DNA of 64,000 nucleotides from Psettodes erumei (lineage: Eukaryota > Chordata > Actinopteri > Pleuronectiformes > Psettodidae). The position numbers and the translations under genes were made by a program. The notes beneath the pieces are model-generated. The model worked only from the letters and a program-made list of their open reading frames with translations, was not told the origin of the DNA and searched no databases. Of the stretch, positions 36,661 through 48,347 are shown one piece after another (the first letter of the stretch is position 1; every line of letters begins with the position of its first letter). Location of the stretch: the NCBI GenBank assembly GCA_016785225.1, contig JAFBJZ010000656.1:62001-126000 (forward strand), written 5' to 3'.

Positions 36661-37492
36661 ATTGAAAAAACACATTTTAACGTTGAGTGGTTCACTGCAG
36701 CCTAGAATGTAGGTTAAGTCCCTTAAATTAATAATACTGCACAGTATAAGCTCATCATAGTTTTGGCACGTGTACTCTTCAAGTAAAAACTGCAGCTGTC
36801 AGATTAATCTGGAGGAGGAAAAGACCTTGTGAAATCTGGTGGGGAAAAAGGTATCAAGTCTCACAAAATGGAATTACTCCCGGCAGTGTGGTAAGATAAC
36901 TCCACCTGTTTCCAATGCTCCAAAGTTTCACTCTCGGAGATTTTAACATCTTAAAAATAAAGTGAAATCAGGCCTCAGACTGTGCTCAGATAAATGTTAC
37001 TGCGGTGGTGTTAAAACAGAAACTGAACAGACTCCAGTGCCTTTGAGCGTTACTGAGGTATTACTGTTTTGACAGCATAAACAGCCAGTGGCACAGGAGT
37101 GAGTTACAAGCTGACAAAAACAGGAAATAAAGAAATCTGTGGTTGACATATCAGTTCAGCAATGACTAAAAAACCTGGGACTCGCTGAGAATCTGTGTGT
37201 TTGGACACTGAGTGGGCCGTCAGCATCACTTACGTTAGACACAAGGGATTGATCAAATGTGTCCAGCATGATCTTTCCATCTTTCAGCATCCACTCGTAC
37301 AGTGGGCTCTGAATCCCTGAGCACTTGTTGTTCTACTAATTCAGCTGACTGTGCACATAAAGTCTGGGAAACCTCCCCGAGCCAAGGACGGGAGGACTTT
37401 GAGAGTCATTATCACCGCCACATCTGCTGGTTTCACTCAAGTCAAGATTCCCCCAGCACTAATACCTGTTAGATAACTTTCATGCACAGCGA

Positions 37493-37518
37493 CAGAGAGA
37501 GAGAGAGAGAGAGAGAGG
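37493..37518. repeat. (GA)n microsatellite
   Basis: Twelve to thirteen GA units. Confidence 0.93.
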
Positions 37519-37699
37519 AATAGCAGGGGGGTGACGAGGTACGGGACATGCCAGCACTAGGGGGCAGTCTAACACAAAGCTTGAGGGGATCGTAGTCCCT
37601 GACTCACTCATATTCTGTTGAGGTTGAGTTGTATGATTGTTGATCACACACGAGCATGTTGCTTGAAGCAACAGCACAGTCCAGCCCTGGCACAAACAG

Positions 37700-37860
37700 C
37701 CCTCTTTTTGTTTATACAGATGATCGTCACTTTGTAATCACCCAATTTTTCAACCGGCTTTAAACACACGGTCATTTAGTCTATAATGGCTCTGTTTCGC
37801 ACTCATTAAGCCATTAGAAAGTGCTGAGCAGCTGAAGGGCTGCACAGGAGCGTTCACCCA
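37700..37860. promoter_or_regulatory. candidate regulatory island
   Basis: Repeat-free block with TTTGTAATCACCC, CACTCATTAAGCCATTAG (37801-37818) and ATCGTCAC. Homeodomain-type TAAT/ATTA cores are spaced through it. Weak inference. Confidence 0.25.
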
Positions 37861-39044
37861 GTAAGACAAAAAGGCAGAGAATGGACGGCTTTATTCTGTC
37901 TTTGGCCTCCACTACTCTCTGTTCAGCATTCTCTACTTTTCTTCTCTTCACGGTTACATAAACAGCATCTGAGATAGCCAGCCACATCCTCCACATTAGA
38001 TTCCATTCAATCTGCGCATAATGGCTGTGGTGTGGCTGTGCTGCTGTGGGGTGGAGGTCTCTCCCGCTCCACTTCTCTAGGTTGGTGGGACCCAGCGGTG
38101 GTGCCGCTGAAGCGTCTGTTTAGCGGGGAAGCCAGCCTCCTTGATGTGGCTTCAGAGGAATGAGAGCCGCGGCCACAGAAGGAGCTGCATGGAGCTGCCT
38201 CAGCGAGCTGTAATATGAGTCAGAGAACAACACCGGGCACCTCCAGCCATGCCTGCTCACTGTGTGTGTTTGCTTTAAGGTGTGTGTGTGCGTGCACTTG
38301 TGAACGGGTGTGTGCAAACTGCATACCTGTGAATTTCTGTGCTCAAACTAACCAGCGTGCTATATTTCTACATACCTGTCAGTGCAAGCTCAACTGTGTG
38401 CATGGCTAATAGCATCACCAAAGTTGTCTTTGCGAGCCCCGATCGGTGCACATGCATGTGTCTATGTTATGCCTCTTCGTATGCACTGGAGCGGTGTGTG
38501 TCTGTGAATGTTAATGCATTTGTGTGGCAGTCTGTGTATACTGGTGTGTGGTTAAGATAAGATGAATGCCATTGATCCCTGACGGGAAATGTGTCTGCAA
38601 ACAAGCACATGCACACAGTATGTATCTGTATGCCTCTGTAGAGTGTGGGTGTATGTGTGTGCAGCTTGATGTACAATGTAATTGTACTGTCTGATGCACG
38701 TTAGGTGTCAAGTAAAGGTGTGTTTCGTTTAGTGTTGATGGATTACAAGTACATTCCGTTCATTCAGAACATCCAGTACCGTGATATGGACTCTAATATA
38801 GAATTACATTGCACAGCATCGCATAATGTTACACACAAAGCCTGAAAGTGTGACACTTAAAACCATTTCGTGATCATTTGTGACAACATTCCCACAATGA
38901 TCTGGCATCTATCTCCAAAAGTTCTGTTTAATACTATTAAACTATACTGTTTAATAACATAAATATTTCAATATCAATGTTTCAGTGTTTCACATACCCA
39001 AAGAACATCTTGACTGTTGCACTGAAATGATGTTGCCTGGAAGA
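37861..39044. other. no gene seen
   Basis: TG/CA-rich but without long tracts between 38260 and 38660; otherwise AT-rich. No exon-like segment. Confidence 0.5.
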
Positions 39045-40510
39045 AGGACTCAGATCCTTTATTAAGTGCCCATACCAGAATGTAAAAATATTTCATGACA
39101 AACGTAAAAAAAAGTTATATATGTAAGTCATAGGTTGAAAACTTTCAGATAAAGTTAGACAAATGTTTGTTATGGCCCCCTCTCTCCCCATGTGTAACCT
39201 GTTTTTCTGTAGCGTTTTTCTCAGTATGCATATTGGAATCTACGAACGTCTTGATGTGATTGGATCATCAACCTCTGGAGGTGTTGCAGACTTTGGTCCT
39301 GTGAAACATTGACAGGAGTACAATCCAATCAGGTCTTGGTGTTCCAACATTCAGATTTGCATACTGAGAAAAACACAAAGAAAGCACATGGGGTTTGTTC
39401 GTGTTAATACAAGTCTGCATCATTTCTGCTTTAGCCTAGCCACTACTTTTACACAGGAAACTAGTTTGTATTTGCACTGAATGTAACCATTAGTAAGAGA
39501 ACACCCTGAAGTTTGATTTCATGGATTACATCACTACATTGATAAGTACTGCTCTTATGAATAATTAAACAGGTCAGATATGACAAATGCACACTGACCC
39601 AGTGCCTCTTTAACTGATGTTTAGCAGGAGTAAATCACATGCACACATATATTGTGATATAAATGGCCCATAGATGATAACATAGACTTGTGATAGTCTT
39701 GCACTATCTTCTGTCTAATGCATTAATAATGCCACACTATAACCAACAACCTTATCATGCTCATCATTTACAAACTGTCATTTAAACATAAATGATCTCA
39801 GGTCCACAGTGACATTTCCTTGATTCTATGATTGGAGCATCAGTGCAAAATGGTGATTCATGACTGGTGGTAGATTGTTAATGCTGATGTATTAATCTGT
39901 AAACAGCATTTTACTACTGTAGTAGGTTGAGGTGGACCTAGTTGTAAGTACATCACAATATAAGGTGGTAGGTAGTTTGGTGCAGTGTGTGCTAACCTAA
40001 AGGGGTCACCAGATACATCTAAGAGGACGTGAGACGACGAGGGAATTAGACAAAACAAAGTTCTCCTTCACAAATCTGTGTTTATTATTAAATATTGTAT
40101 TTCTTTGATTTTCAGGTGAAACATTGGATCATTTTACCTCTTGGGGCCTCGATTATTGAAGTCAAACCATCTGGGTTTAGAGGTCCATGTCTCTTTAATG
40201 GAACAACTAGACATCTGAAACATGACACGAGACCACAAATGCACACAATTCTTTTTTGTCAAAAGAGGTCAAAAGCTAAATAAGCTGGTGACCACCTTTT
40301 TAAATCATCAATAGCCTACAATGTATTTTAGAAGCTTGTAAATGTTAAGCTTCAGAAATACATTGTTTTGAAAGTAATCTATAAACCAGTAAATACAGCT
40401 GTAAATAAATTTAGTAGAGTACAATATCTGCCTTTGATATGTAATGGAGTATAAAGCACCATAAAATGCAAATAGTCAAGTCAAGTAGAACTAACTCAAA
40501 GTAGTATAAT
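39045..40510 (+). repeat. AT-rich fish repeat, broken copy 3
   Basis: A head fragment (AAGGACTCAGATCCTTTATT near 39046), a middle fragment (TGTATTAATCTGTAAACAGC and GTAGGTTGAGGTGGACC, 39887-39940) and a tail fragment (GTAGAGTACAATATCTGCC to CATAAAATGCAAATAG, 40413-40476) occur in the same order and orientation as in copy 2, separated by other DNA. It may be one element split by insertions, including the fold-back element 39186-39393, or two neighbouring copies. Confidence 0.45.
39186..39393. mobile_element. fold-back (MITE-like) element
   Basis: Imperfect inverted repeat. The outer ends CCCCATGTG (39186-39194) and CACATGGGG (39385-39393) are perfect complements. Inner arms 39214-39265 and 39323-39374 pair at about 40 of 52 positions, including the complete 17-base GTTTTTCTCAGTATGCA and the 9-base TGATTGGAT. 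The loop is about 57 bases. It has no coding capacity. The ends suggest a small non-autonomous DNA transposon, but no clear target-site duplication is visible. Confidence 0.6.
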
Positions 40511-41250
40511 GTTAGCGAGAACAAAGATTATACAAAAGTCTTTCTGGAGCCCTGGCACAATAGTTGTATCAAAATGTTTTAGGGATTTGTCATAGCTATG
40601 AAAAGCACTTTCTGAAAAGCTATTCATCAGAACTTCAAAAATAAAATTATTTTCGTTACCTAACTGGAATGTTAGGGGAGTGGTCCCCGAACCAATAATT
40701 GCTAGCTAGGACAGCAGTTAAACTTTTATAGTGACTATATAATGCAGTAATAGTAATGCAGTTGGTATGCTAATGCAGAACGGCGGGACAGTGATTCCAG
40801 CGCTGTCACATCAACACAGCAGCAGTGGAATCACTGTGGACAGTGTGGAGATGTTTAGGTTGAATAATATCACCCGCAGGGGTTATGTTTATAGTTATCA
40901 GTTCGACATGTTTTGTCTTTATTCCAGCGAGGGAAGTCGTGCTTTTTCTTTCAGTTTTGGTATGTTGAATGACACTAAATCATCAAATGGGCCTTGATGA
41001 TTGTTGCTAGGGGGAATGGGAACAGGCAAGAGCCAGGAAATCTTTTCAGCATGTTAGGAAAACGTCTGCGTTGCAATCAGCATTAATTTGTCTGATGCTG
41101 AATTTGTTCAAAACTGATCCAAAGTTGAAAAAAAAATCAAAAGCTTTAAAATGATCAGAGGTCTAAATATGTAACCACAGCGAAACTGTCCAAAACGGAT
41201 CCAAAATCCCAAAAAGCGCCTTCAACTTTTCTTCAGTGAACCCTCCACTC
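40511..41250. other. no gene seen; one perfect hairpin
   Basis: AT-rich unique DNA. A 12-base perfect inverted repeat, ACAGTGATTCCA (40788-40799) and TGGAATCACTGT (40826-40837), encloses a 26-base spacer. Confidence 0.5.
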
Positions 41251-41711
41251 TGTCAGGCTCTGCTCTCTCTCCCCCTCTGTTTCCCCTCTGGTTGGTTGTG
41301 CTTGATTGCAGGAGTGGAGTCAGGTGTGCAGGAGCTTGGTCAATAGCTGCCAGTCATTGCTGTCATCGAGCTCAGCTATAAATACCTGGCTCCTGCCTCA
41401 ACACTCCGCTTGAACAGACAGTCACGTATCCAGTCTCACCAGAACTTTTGCAGTTTTTGCTGTTTTGCCTGCGGTGCCATTTACTCTGCCTCCAGTTCCT
41501 GCCTCATCCATTTACTCCGCTGACTTAGTTCTGAAGCCCAGCCTCCCCTCTGGACTGCACTCTCTCCTGACCTCCCTCTGCTGCACCCTCAGAACCCCTG
41601 CCCAGACCTCCACTCCACTAGGTTCCTCCTTCTCAACCAGTCCTCTTCATACAAGTACTAAATAAACATTATTTCCACTTTGAAAGACACAGGAGAAGAG
41701 AATACCTGACA
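41251..41711 (+). mobile_element. probable solo LTR
   Basis: Bounded by TGTCAGG (41251-41257) and its exact inverted complement CCTGACA (41705-41711), the 5'-TG...CA-3' pattern of LTRs. Inside, in order, are a pyrimidine-rich U3, a TATA box TATAAATA (41377-41384), a C/T-rich transcribed-looking region and a poly-A signal AATAAA (41661-41666), which is how LTR promoters and terminators are arranged. No primer-binding site, gag or pol lies next to it, hence solo. Flanking five-base duplications are not identical, so it is old or the ends are slightly off. Alternative: a small pol II promoter unit. Confidence 0.5.
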
Positions 41712-42059
41712 TCTTGCTGGAGTGTTAACTTCTCCAAAATCAAAATCACAGTGGATGACGGGCTTATTGTGAACAGAAGTACTGCCTCGCTCAAAGTGGT
41801 ATTCTGTTTAGCTGGATCCAGATGTTTTTACAGTACAGTAGGACAACTTGCTTGCCAACTGCCCCGCACTGTAATAATTCCATATATTTGCTCATCCAGT
41901 TCTATCATTGACAGTGATTTACAACAGTGGTGCCAACAGTGATGTGATTCTAATACAGTAATACATGTGCTCCAGTCATCACAACTTCTAATCCATGTAC
42001 CCCTCCTGACCGCCTTGTTTTAAAACTGTAGACCCTATTGTCAGGTGGTAAAGTGAGCT

Positions 42060-42260
42060 TTGTGTGCTCTGAGAATCATTAATTAAAGTAGCCATGGCAG
42101 AGGGGCTTAAATAAAGAAAACAAAATAAAACTCTTAATAAAGCAACATGGGTTTCCGGATGCCAATTGGGGCTTTTGGGGATCATTAAAGTCTATTGTGC
42201 TTTCCCTCTCTCTCCTCATTGGGATTCTCAGTGTGGAAAGTCCCCCTGTTCACCTGCTGC
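42060..42260. promoter_or_regulatory. candidate conserved non-coding island
   Basis: Repeat-free block with ATTAATTAAA (42078-42087), a run of TTAAATAAAG/CTTAATAAAGC words, GCCAATTGGGGC (42160-42171) and GGATCATTAAAGTC. Dense homeodomain-type cores and a CCAAT-like element. Function inferred. Confidence 0.38.
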
Positions 42261-42736
42261 TGTATCCCTTTCTGGGAAAAAAATCAACTTGAAAAAATTC
42301 CCGCAATCTGCTTCCCTTTCTTTACCCAGAGCTTCTCCGCTGTGTGTTTGGCTATCAAAATGGGTTCTGTGGGCAGGACAGGGTGTGTGTGTGTTTGTGT
42401 TTGATCAAATACACCTGGCCAAGACGTGTCCTACCCACCTCCCCACACAACACAATCAGCTCAGTAGAGAAGCAGTAGTCACAGGAAGCGCAGTATGCAC
42501 AGCCTCTTGTGTCTCGTGTGTGTGTCTGTGTGTGCATGTGTGTTTGCATGCACACATGTTCCCATGCATGAAGGGGAAGCTTTCAGCAACTGGTGTGAAG
42601 GAATCCAACTCCAGTGGTGGTGCCCCCCCTCCCTTTCCTCTTTTTCCTCCCTTCTCTTCTCTTTCACCCTCTTCATCATATCACCCTTGCACCGCCTGCC
42701 CCGGAGAGACAGCTGTGGAAGACATTATGTTATGCT

Positions 42737-42739
<3 letters not shown>

Positions 42740-42767
<28 letters not shown>
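42740..42767. repeat. (GT)n microsatellite
   Basis: Fourteen GT units after a strongly pyrimidine-rich stretch (42620-42680), then purine-rich GAGA DNA (42768-42850). Confidence 0.95.
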
Positions 42768-43914
42768 ACAGAGAAAGAAAGATAAAATGAAAGCAAGAGA
42801 ACGAGAGGATGAGGAGGGAAAGGAGAGAGTGTGAGAGTGGAAGAAAGAGAGCATTCGACACAGCAGCAGCAGAGGGGACACTGAACTTTTGCCGACATAT
42901 GTGTATGTGTTTCTGTAGTGTTCTCTCGTCTCTCAAACATTTGCATCTGGTTGGAAAACAATCCCAACGCAGGCCCTTCAACATATGTCTTGCAGATTTA
43001 CATCGGTTGGATAATGTGTGTGAGTATGTGCGGCAGAGAAGGGGGGGAGGCTCTTTTTGTACTCATTCAACAGGACACTCTTTCTTTTGCATCTGAACGT
43101 TTGACCAAAGTTTAGGAATCTCTGACTTCCTGTGCATTGAGCGGTATGGGTGGTGGGCTGACAGCTGATGGCTGGAGTTCAACCCTGATGTTAGTCTTTA
43201 TGGTTATTTCACCACAATCTGAGGGGTCATTTCACCCACAATTTCAAAATTGCCCATTCATCATAGAAAATTGCATTTCATGGAAAAGAAAGAAAAAAAC
43301 CCAAGCCATTCATGTTCACTTTGTCTGTACCATTCATGTCCTCTGCAAATGTGTTCCCCTTCTCGAATCAAAGCAGTCTCCTCCAGTCATCTGTATTATT
43401 GTGGGCACGGAGGCTGGATATACAGTATGCGCTTTCATTTATGGGAAAACTTTTTGGGCCCATCATGTGCACACATGTATTCTCATATGAGCTTGTGTTA
43501 TGAGCGGAGAAATGATTCATATAATCTGTGTCAATTTTATTTATGTAGATGTTTTTGTACTGTTAGGGTGCGTTCCATGTACAGAAAGAACAGAGGTTTT
43601 CAAACTGTAAGGGAGTCTCGCTGGTGAGGCACTGTGGGAGAGATGCGAGGGGAAAAGGGCAGTTAGCTATTGTAGTTGGGCTCAAAATGAAAAACACATA
43701 TATTTAGATTGAGTGTGACTGACAATTTCTTAGGATATCTTCCGAGACCATCACAAATAAATGTCTATAAACTAGTTTAGGAATAACAGAAGAAGACATT
43801 CTTCCTCTAAGACAACTTTATTCTGTGATAGTTGTCTGTAAAACAATGAATTTGAGATAAACAATTGTAAGACACTCCCTCCAAAGTATACTGTACAATT
43901 ATAATGTTCATGTT

Positions 43915-44080
43915 TTTTCCTTCTCCGCATGTTTTTGGACTCCACAAACTCCTGAGGGAAATATCAGGCTCTTTAGCTGCTAAATGCTCCACTATGTTCG
44001 CCAGCTTGTTGTTTCTGTTCATCTCTGAGCAGGCGGTGCACTGTAGGTTTGCGGTGATTTTTCGATGAAAACAGCTGCTC
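43915..44080 (+). repeat. unnamed dispersed repeat family, copy 4 (best preserved)
   Basis: Contains GACTCCACAAACTCCTGAGG, AAATATCAGGCTCTTTAGC, TGCTAAATGCTCCACTATG, TTCGCCAGC and GATGAAAACAGCTGC. All have partners in copies 1-3. On the minus strand it lies in an open frame of 140 codons (43807-44229) that reads ANIVEHLAAKEPDISLRS across the core. I recognise this as a fish repeat by texture but cannot name it. Confidence 0.6.
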
Positions 44081-46248
44081 ACTGTGGCTGACAATGAGTG
44101 GTGAGCGGGAATCGAAACAGAAAGGTTGTGGCCCGGGCAGCTGAACAATGGGCTGACACTCACTATAAACCTCCGTGCAGCCAAGGGTACCCGCAGATTT
44201 GGAGCCACTAATGGTGAGAAACTGTTCACAGGGTCATCGCTACGAGCAACCCCTCTCCCATTGTCACATTGTTTTCATATTATTGGATATGCTGTTATTA
44301 TTAAAATGTCAATTGTAGTTTGCCTCTCAGAGCATTAATGTATTTTGCCCTGTCCAGACTTCACTGTAGTGATGTGTTCTTCACATCAGTTACTTTGATC
44401 AGTACAATCTTACGATTGCTAAAGGAAATAATGGCCAAAACTATGAAAAATAAGACCCAAGTTGTAATAAACTGTATACACATGGATGGATGTCTGCCTT
44501 CCTGTACGTGTATGTGTGTGGGCATGTGTGCACACTGTGTCCCTCGGCATTCATATTGCGTTGTATTGTCTGAATGTATTTGCAGAGGATTAATCATTGT
44601 GTGAGTCAGTGTGGAGTTTGTGGCAGGATTCTGGATGTGGCTCCTTCATTAAAATGTTAACCAGGCCACATGGACAATGGATGCACTGTTCGTCCCGCTG
44701 TCCTCTTCGCGCTGAACTATGTGTCTCTCTCTCTGTATATCTCTCTCTCTCTATGCCCCCTTCAGCTCGCTCTTTATCTTCTGAAACATCCATCGGCCTT
44801 GACTGCTGTTGAAACCACAAGCCCACAAACACAGACCCATTTTTTGGGGCTTTACCGTCAGTCTCTTGCTTTTTTTTTTCTCTTGCTCTCCTTTGTGTCT
44901 GCTTCTTTTCTTCTGTGCTGTGGTTACTGCATCAGTCCTCTTCAGTTTCAACCTGAACACATTTCAACTCTGCATGAACCAAGCGGTCATAAATCTGATT
45001 ATGTTCAGGCACGCTAATGTTGCTGAATTACCTTTACAGAAGTGTATGTGCATTTATATGCGTGGCTATGTGTGTACATGAACACTGTGGTTGTTTTACA
45101 ACCAGGGTGGAGATGTGGAAATGTTTATGTGTGTTTATAGTATGTGCACTAGGGTGAGAGTGACATTTTTCAGTATTTTTATAATGAGACATTAGCAGAT
45201 CAGTGTTGGCACTGCCTTTCAACTGCACAAAAAGATTCATATTTGTATTATGCACGCATTATGCGCACAATACACTCCACAATACTTTGATATATGAAAA
45301 TGACACGAATGGCAGAGATGAAAAATACAAGACACAAAGCCGAAGTGTATTTAAGCTGAAGATATGGTTCTCTCCATTTTAGTGAGGGTTATTGTTTTGC
45401 AACATAACATAAAGGAGAAGTACTGTTGCTATGGTTACCTCCAGATTGATATATTGGGCTCACTGGGTGTCCTGATGTGTGATGTTAACAGGCAGCTGCC
45501 AGCCAGTGGGAACAAGCATTTTCTGTGGTCATGCTATCATGTCAACACTTGTGTTGGTGTCACATGTTAAAAAAGGAAAAATGAAAAATTGTCATGTTAT
45601 GGCACTTTCCATATAAGCAATGTTGGTGTCAGTCTTCAAAGAATTAAAGTTAAATATGTTAAAGTACAATAAATAGAAAAAAGCAAAGCCACTTATAATT
45701 ACTAACAATTATTTATTATTAGAAGTCAGATGTCTGGCAACTTCATGATGATAAGAACACTTGAAAAAGTTACCAAGAAATATTCTAGCACACAGCCCCT
45801 TAAAAAACCACAACTTGATACTTTGACAGTTTCTGTAGGGGCTTGTAGCGAAGCAAGAAAGTATTTATGCTAAGCTAAATTGGCCGCAGCCTTATGTGGA
45901 GTTATGAGAGTGGTATCAATCTTCTCATCTAATCTTGGCACCAGAGTGAATGGTCATATTTCCTGAAATGTCAAACTGTTTCTTCATGTAGATGCACAAA
46001 TGCAAACCTCTGTTTGTGCATATACAGTGTTTGTGTATTTTGGCTTGAAACTTCAGCAGGAGTTCCAGGCCTGCACAAATCAGTTCAAGCAGTTCAACCG
46101 TGAGAGCCTCCAAGGTTCCTCCAGGTCTGGTATCCGGTTCACCTGTCCCTGAGGATCAGCGTGGGGCAGGGTCCAGGGATAAGGGGGCAGTCTGTTGGTA
46201 AGCTGGTGTGAAGAAGGGTGATGGAGGGGATGTGGCAAACCCCTCCAG
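44081..46248. other. no gene seen
   Basis: Unique DNA with a short CT tract at 44725-44752 and a T-run at 44871-44880. 45600-45860 is AT-rich. No exon-like segment stands out. Confidence 0.5.
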
Positions 46249-46411
46249 AGACCCGTGCTCTACATGTTGGTCCGTAACAAGGATCAAAGAGGCCTTGACA
46301 CCCGTGGGTCCCATGGGCCGTGTAGCCCTGTAGCCGAGCGCCCCTGCCTCCCCTCCATCGGCCCCCACACTCCCAAGCATCGCAGCAGCTATCGATCACA
46401 ATGGAGAAACA
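46249..46411 (+). other. very weak candidate exon
   Basis: GC-rich, CpG-containing segment open on the plus strand between a CCCCTCCAG acceptor-like end (46240-46248) and a good donor AACAG|GTGGGG. The frame begins RPVLYMLVRNKDQRGLDTRG and is Ser/Arg/Pro rich. It is also open in two minus-strand frames, so strand and coding status are undecided. No domain is recognised and no partner exon was found. Confidence 0.12.
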
Positions 46412-46588
46412 GGTGGGGTGTTCTCCCTGGGTGTGTGTGTGTGTTTGGAGCCACCTGTCTTTCAGCACTGCAGCTGGACGGCTATCTTCTGGCTGCTGCT
46501 GCAGTCAAAATGAGGAGAAACTTCCTTGTTTCTCACCACTGTTTCCTCTCAGAGAAAACTCCACTTATTGCCATTTAATCCCCATTGC

Positions 46589-46632
46589 TCTCTCTCTCTC
46601 TCTCTCACACACACAAACACACACACACACAA
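46589..46632. repeat. compound (CT)n(AC)n microsatellite
   Basis: A CT run joined to an AC run with one AAACAC interruption; the same architecture as at 35170 and 46951. Confidence 0.94.
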
Positions 46633-46950
46633 ATTCACCCAAGACACCGAGATGATTTTTTTTCTAAATTCACAAGGTTTGACCTTTGACCTTGTTGCCC
46701 AAGTAATGACTTGAATTATGAACCATTATTATAATACCAAACACACCATCAGCAACTCATGTGGGACAGCCTTTTCAACTCTTAGACCACAGGGGGTCGA
46801 ACGGGAGGAAATAAGAAATGATGTCATGATTCCAGTGTGATGATAGAGTTGGTGTATAGTGCATCAAGTCATGTGGGATGTAAAAAAGGAAGAAGGAAAA
46901 CTATCTAAAATCTCCCTGCAAATTGAGCACATCTGTCTCTCTCTCACATG

Positions 46951-47019
46951 GCTCTTTCTCTCTTTCTCTCTCTCTCTCTCACACACACGCATACACACAC
47001 GCATAAACACACACACACA
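46951..47019. repeat. compound (CT)n(AC)n microsatellite
   Basis: Interrupted CT tract to 46980, then AC tract with GCAT and GCATAA steps. Confidence 0.94.
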
Positions 47020-47679
47020 GACAAATTCCTCAGTCACCTACATTTCCACTTTGCAAATTACACCCTGAATTACGGCCCCCACCAATCAAAGCACGCATCT
47101 GTCACCAGCCCGCCAATCATGAGTCTCCGGGGTGTTTGTCGCCATGCAGGGCGGTCGAGGCAGACTTAAGGTGGTCATTTTCTGCTGAAGCCTGTAGTTA
47201 AAGTCCCTGGGAACAGGAGGTCGGCCATTTTGGCGCCCTGCAGACCCTCGCAGAACTGGCAGGGATTGTAGGGTTTTCAAAATGTAAATACTGAATCCAG
47301 CTTGTATCATAAAACTGTACTACACGTTACCATCTCATTTTGTTATAAAGACTTGTTTTGCTGAATGAACCCTGAGGAGACATTCATCACTTACAGGTTT
47401 TATAGCAGCTTATCGTCCCAAATTTCTAAGTGGCAGATGCCAGATTTGACATGGGATCTCTCAAAATAGATAGTTTCGCAAACCTGCTATGTGTGTGATT
47501 CACCCACAAACTATGAGGGAGCTTTTCCAAGCTGTGGGAAGTGTTCAGGGTTGCGGAGAAAGAGACTACAGTCATGTTGCTCTGGAGAAAAAACTGCTAG
47601 GAATAAGACACTGACCCTGTTTAAATGTTCTTTGTGCAGCACAATCGAAAAGAATTGTCGAACTTTGAGTCTGACAGTT

Positions 47680-48010
47680 GGACTCCAGCCAAACGTGACT
47701 TGTACTTGACTGCTTCGGGACTCTGTAACAACATGAGATAACTTGAGAAAATCAACTGGTGATCTGGTAAAATCTCAGACGAATAACAATAAGACAAGAA
47801 TATCACAACCACGTAACAGGAGTAAATTTTTAAACTGGACATTTGAACATGTCTTAGTTACATTGAGACTTGACTTTAAAAAAGAGCTTGAGGTGGAGTT
47901 GTCTCAGTTACTTTGAGAGTTACAAAAAAAAGAAAAACTTTGGAGTTTTGATTTGACTTGAACTTTTTTGACCAGACTTGTGACTTGCCTTGGACCTGGC
48001 CCTAAAGACT
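47680..48010. repeat. degenerate ACTTGA-type tandem repeat
   Basis: Recurrent words ACTTGTACTTGACTG, TTGAGACTTGACTTT, TTTGATTTGACTTGAACTT, CCAGACTTGTGACTTG and CCTTGGACCTGG with irregular spacing. It resembles a decayed minisatellite-like element common in teleosts. Confidence 0.4.
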
Positions 48011-48309
48011 TTCAACAAAAACAGCTCGATATAATTTGTTCACAGAATATAAATAGTCCTGAGGGATGATGACCTTATGGTTGCACGGTCCCTTCTCCCT
48101 TTTTTTTCCCCAAATGCGCTGGGTGTTACCATTTTGACTTTAACTTCCCTGACTGAGTGTATGACACATCCTGTCAGGAATAAGCGTGTGCAAGAGTGTC
48201 GGGATGAAGTTCCCTGTATAATCTCCATCAAGCCTGAATAGCCATCCATCATCTTGACTTACCTCACGAGCTCACAGCTCGTCCTCAGGAAATTAGAGAG
48301 CATCCAGAG

Positions 48310-48310
<1 letters not shown>

Positions 48311-48346
<36 letters not shown>
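48311..48346. repeat. (TG)n microsatellite
   Basis: Eighteen TG units. Three shorter TG tracts follow at 48406-48423, 48509-48530 and 48542-48558. Confidence 0.96.

Positions 48347-48347
<1 letters not shown>

Noticed and set aside
42166..42738. 190-codon plus-strand open frame
   Set aside because: Contains CVCLCVHVC-type repeat translation and pyrimidine-run translation, and overlaps a better-supported non-coding island at its left end.
47086..47310. Minus-strand 74-codon frame ending DWRAGDRCVL, faintly like the start of a Tudor domain (W-x-x-G-D-x-C)
   Set aside because: The frame stops immediately after the motif and the rest of the fold is absent; six matching positions are not evidence of homology.
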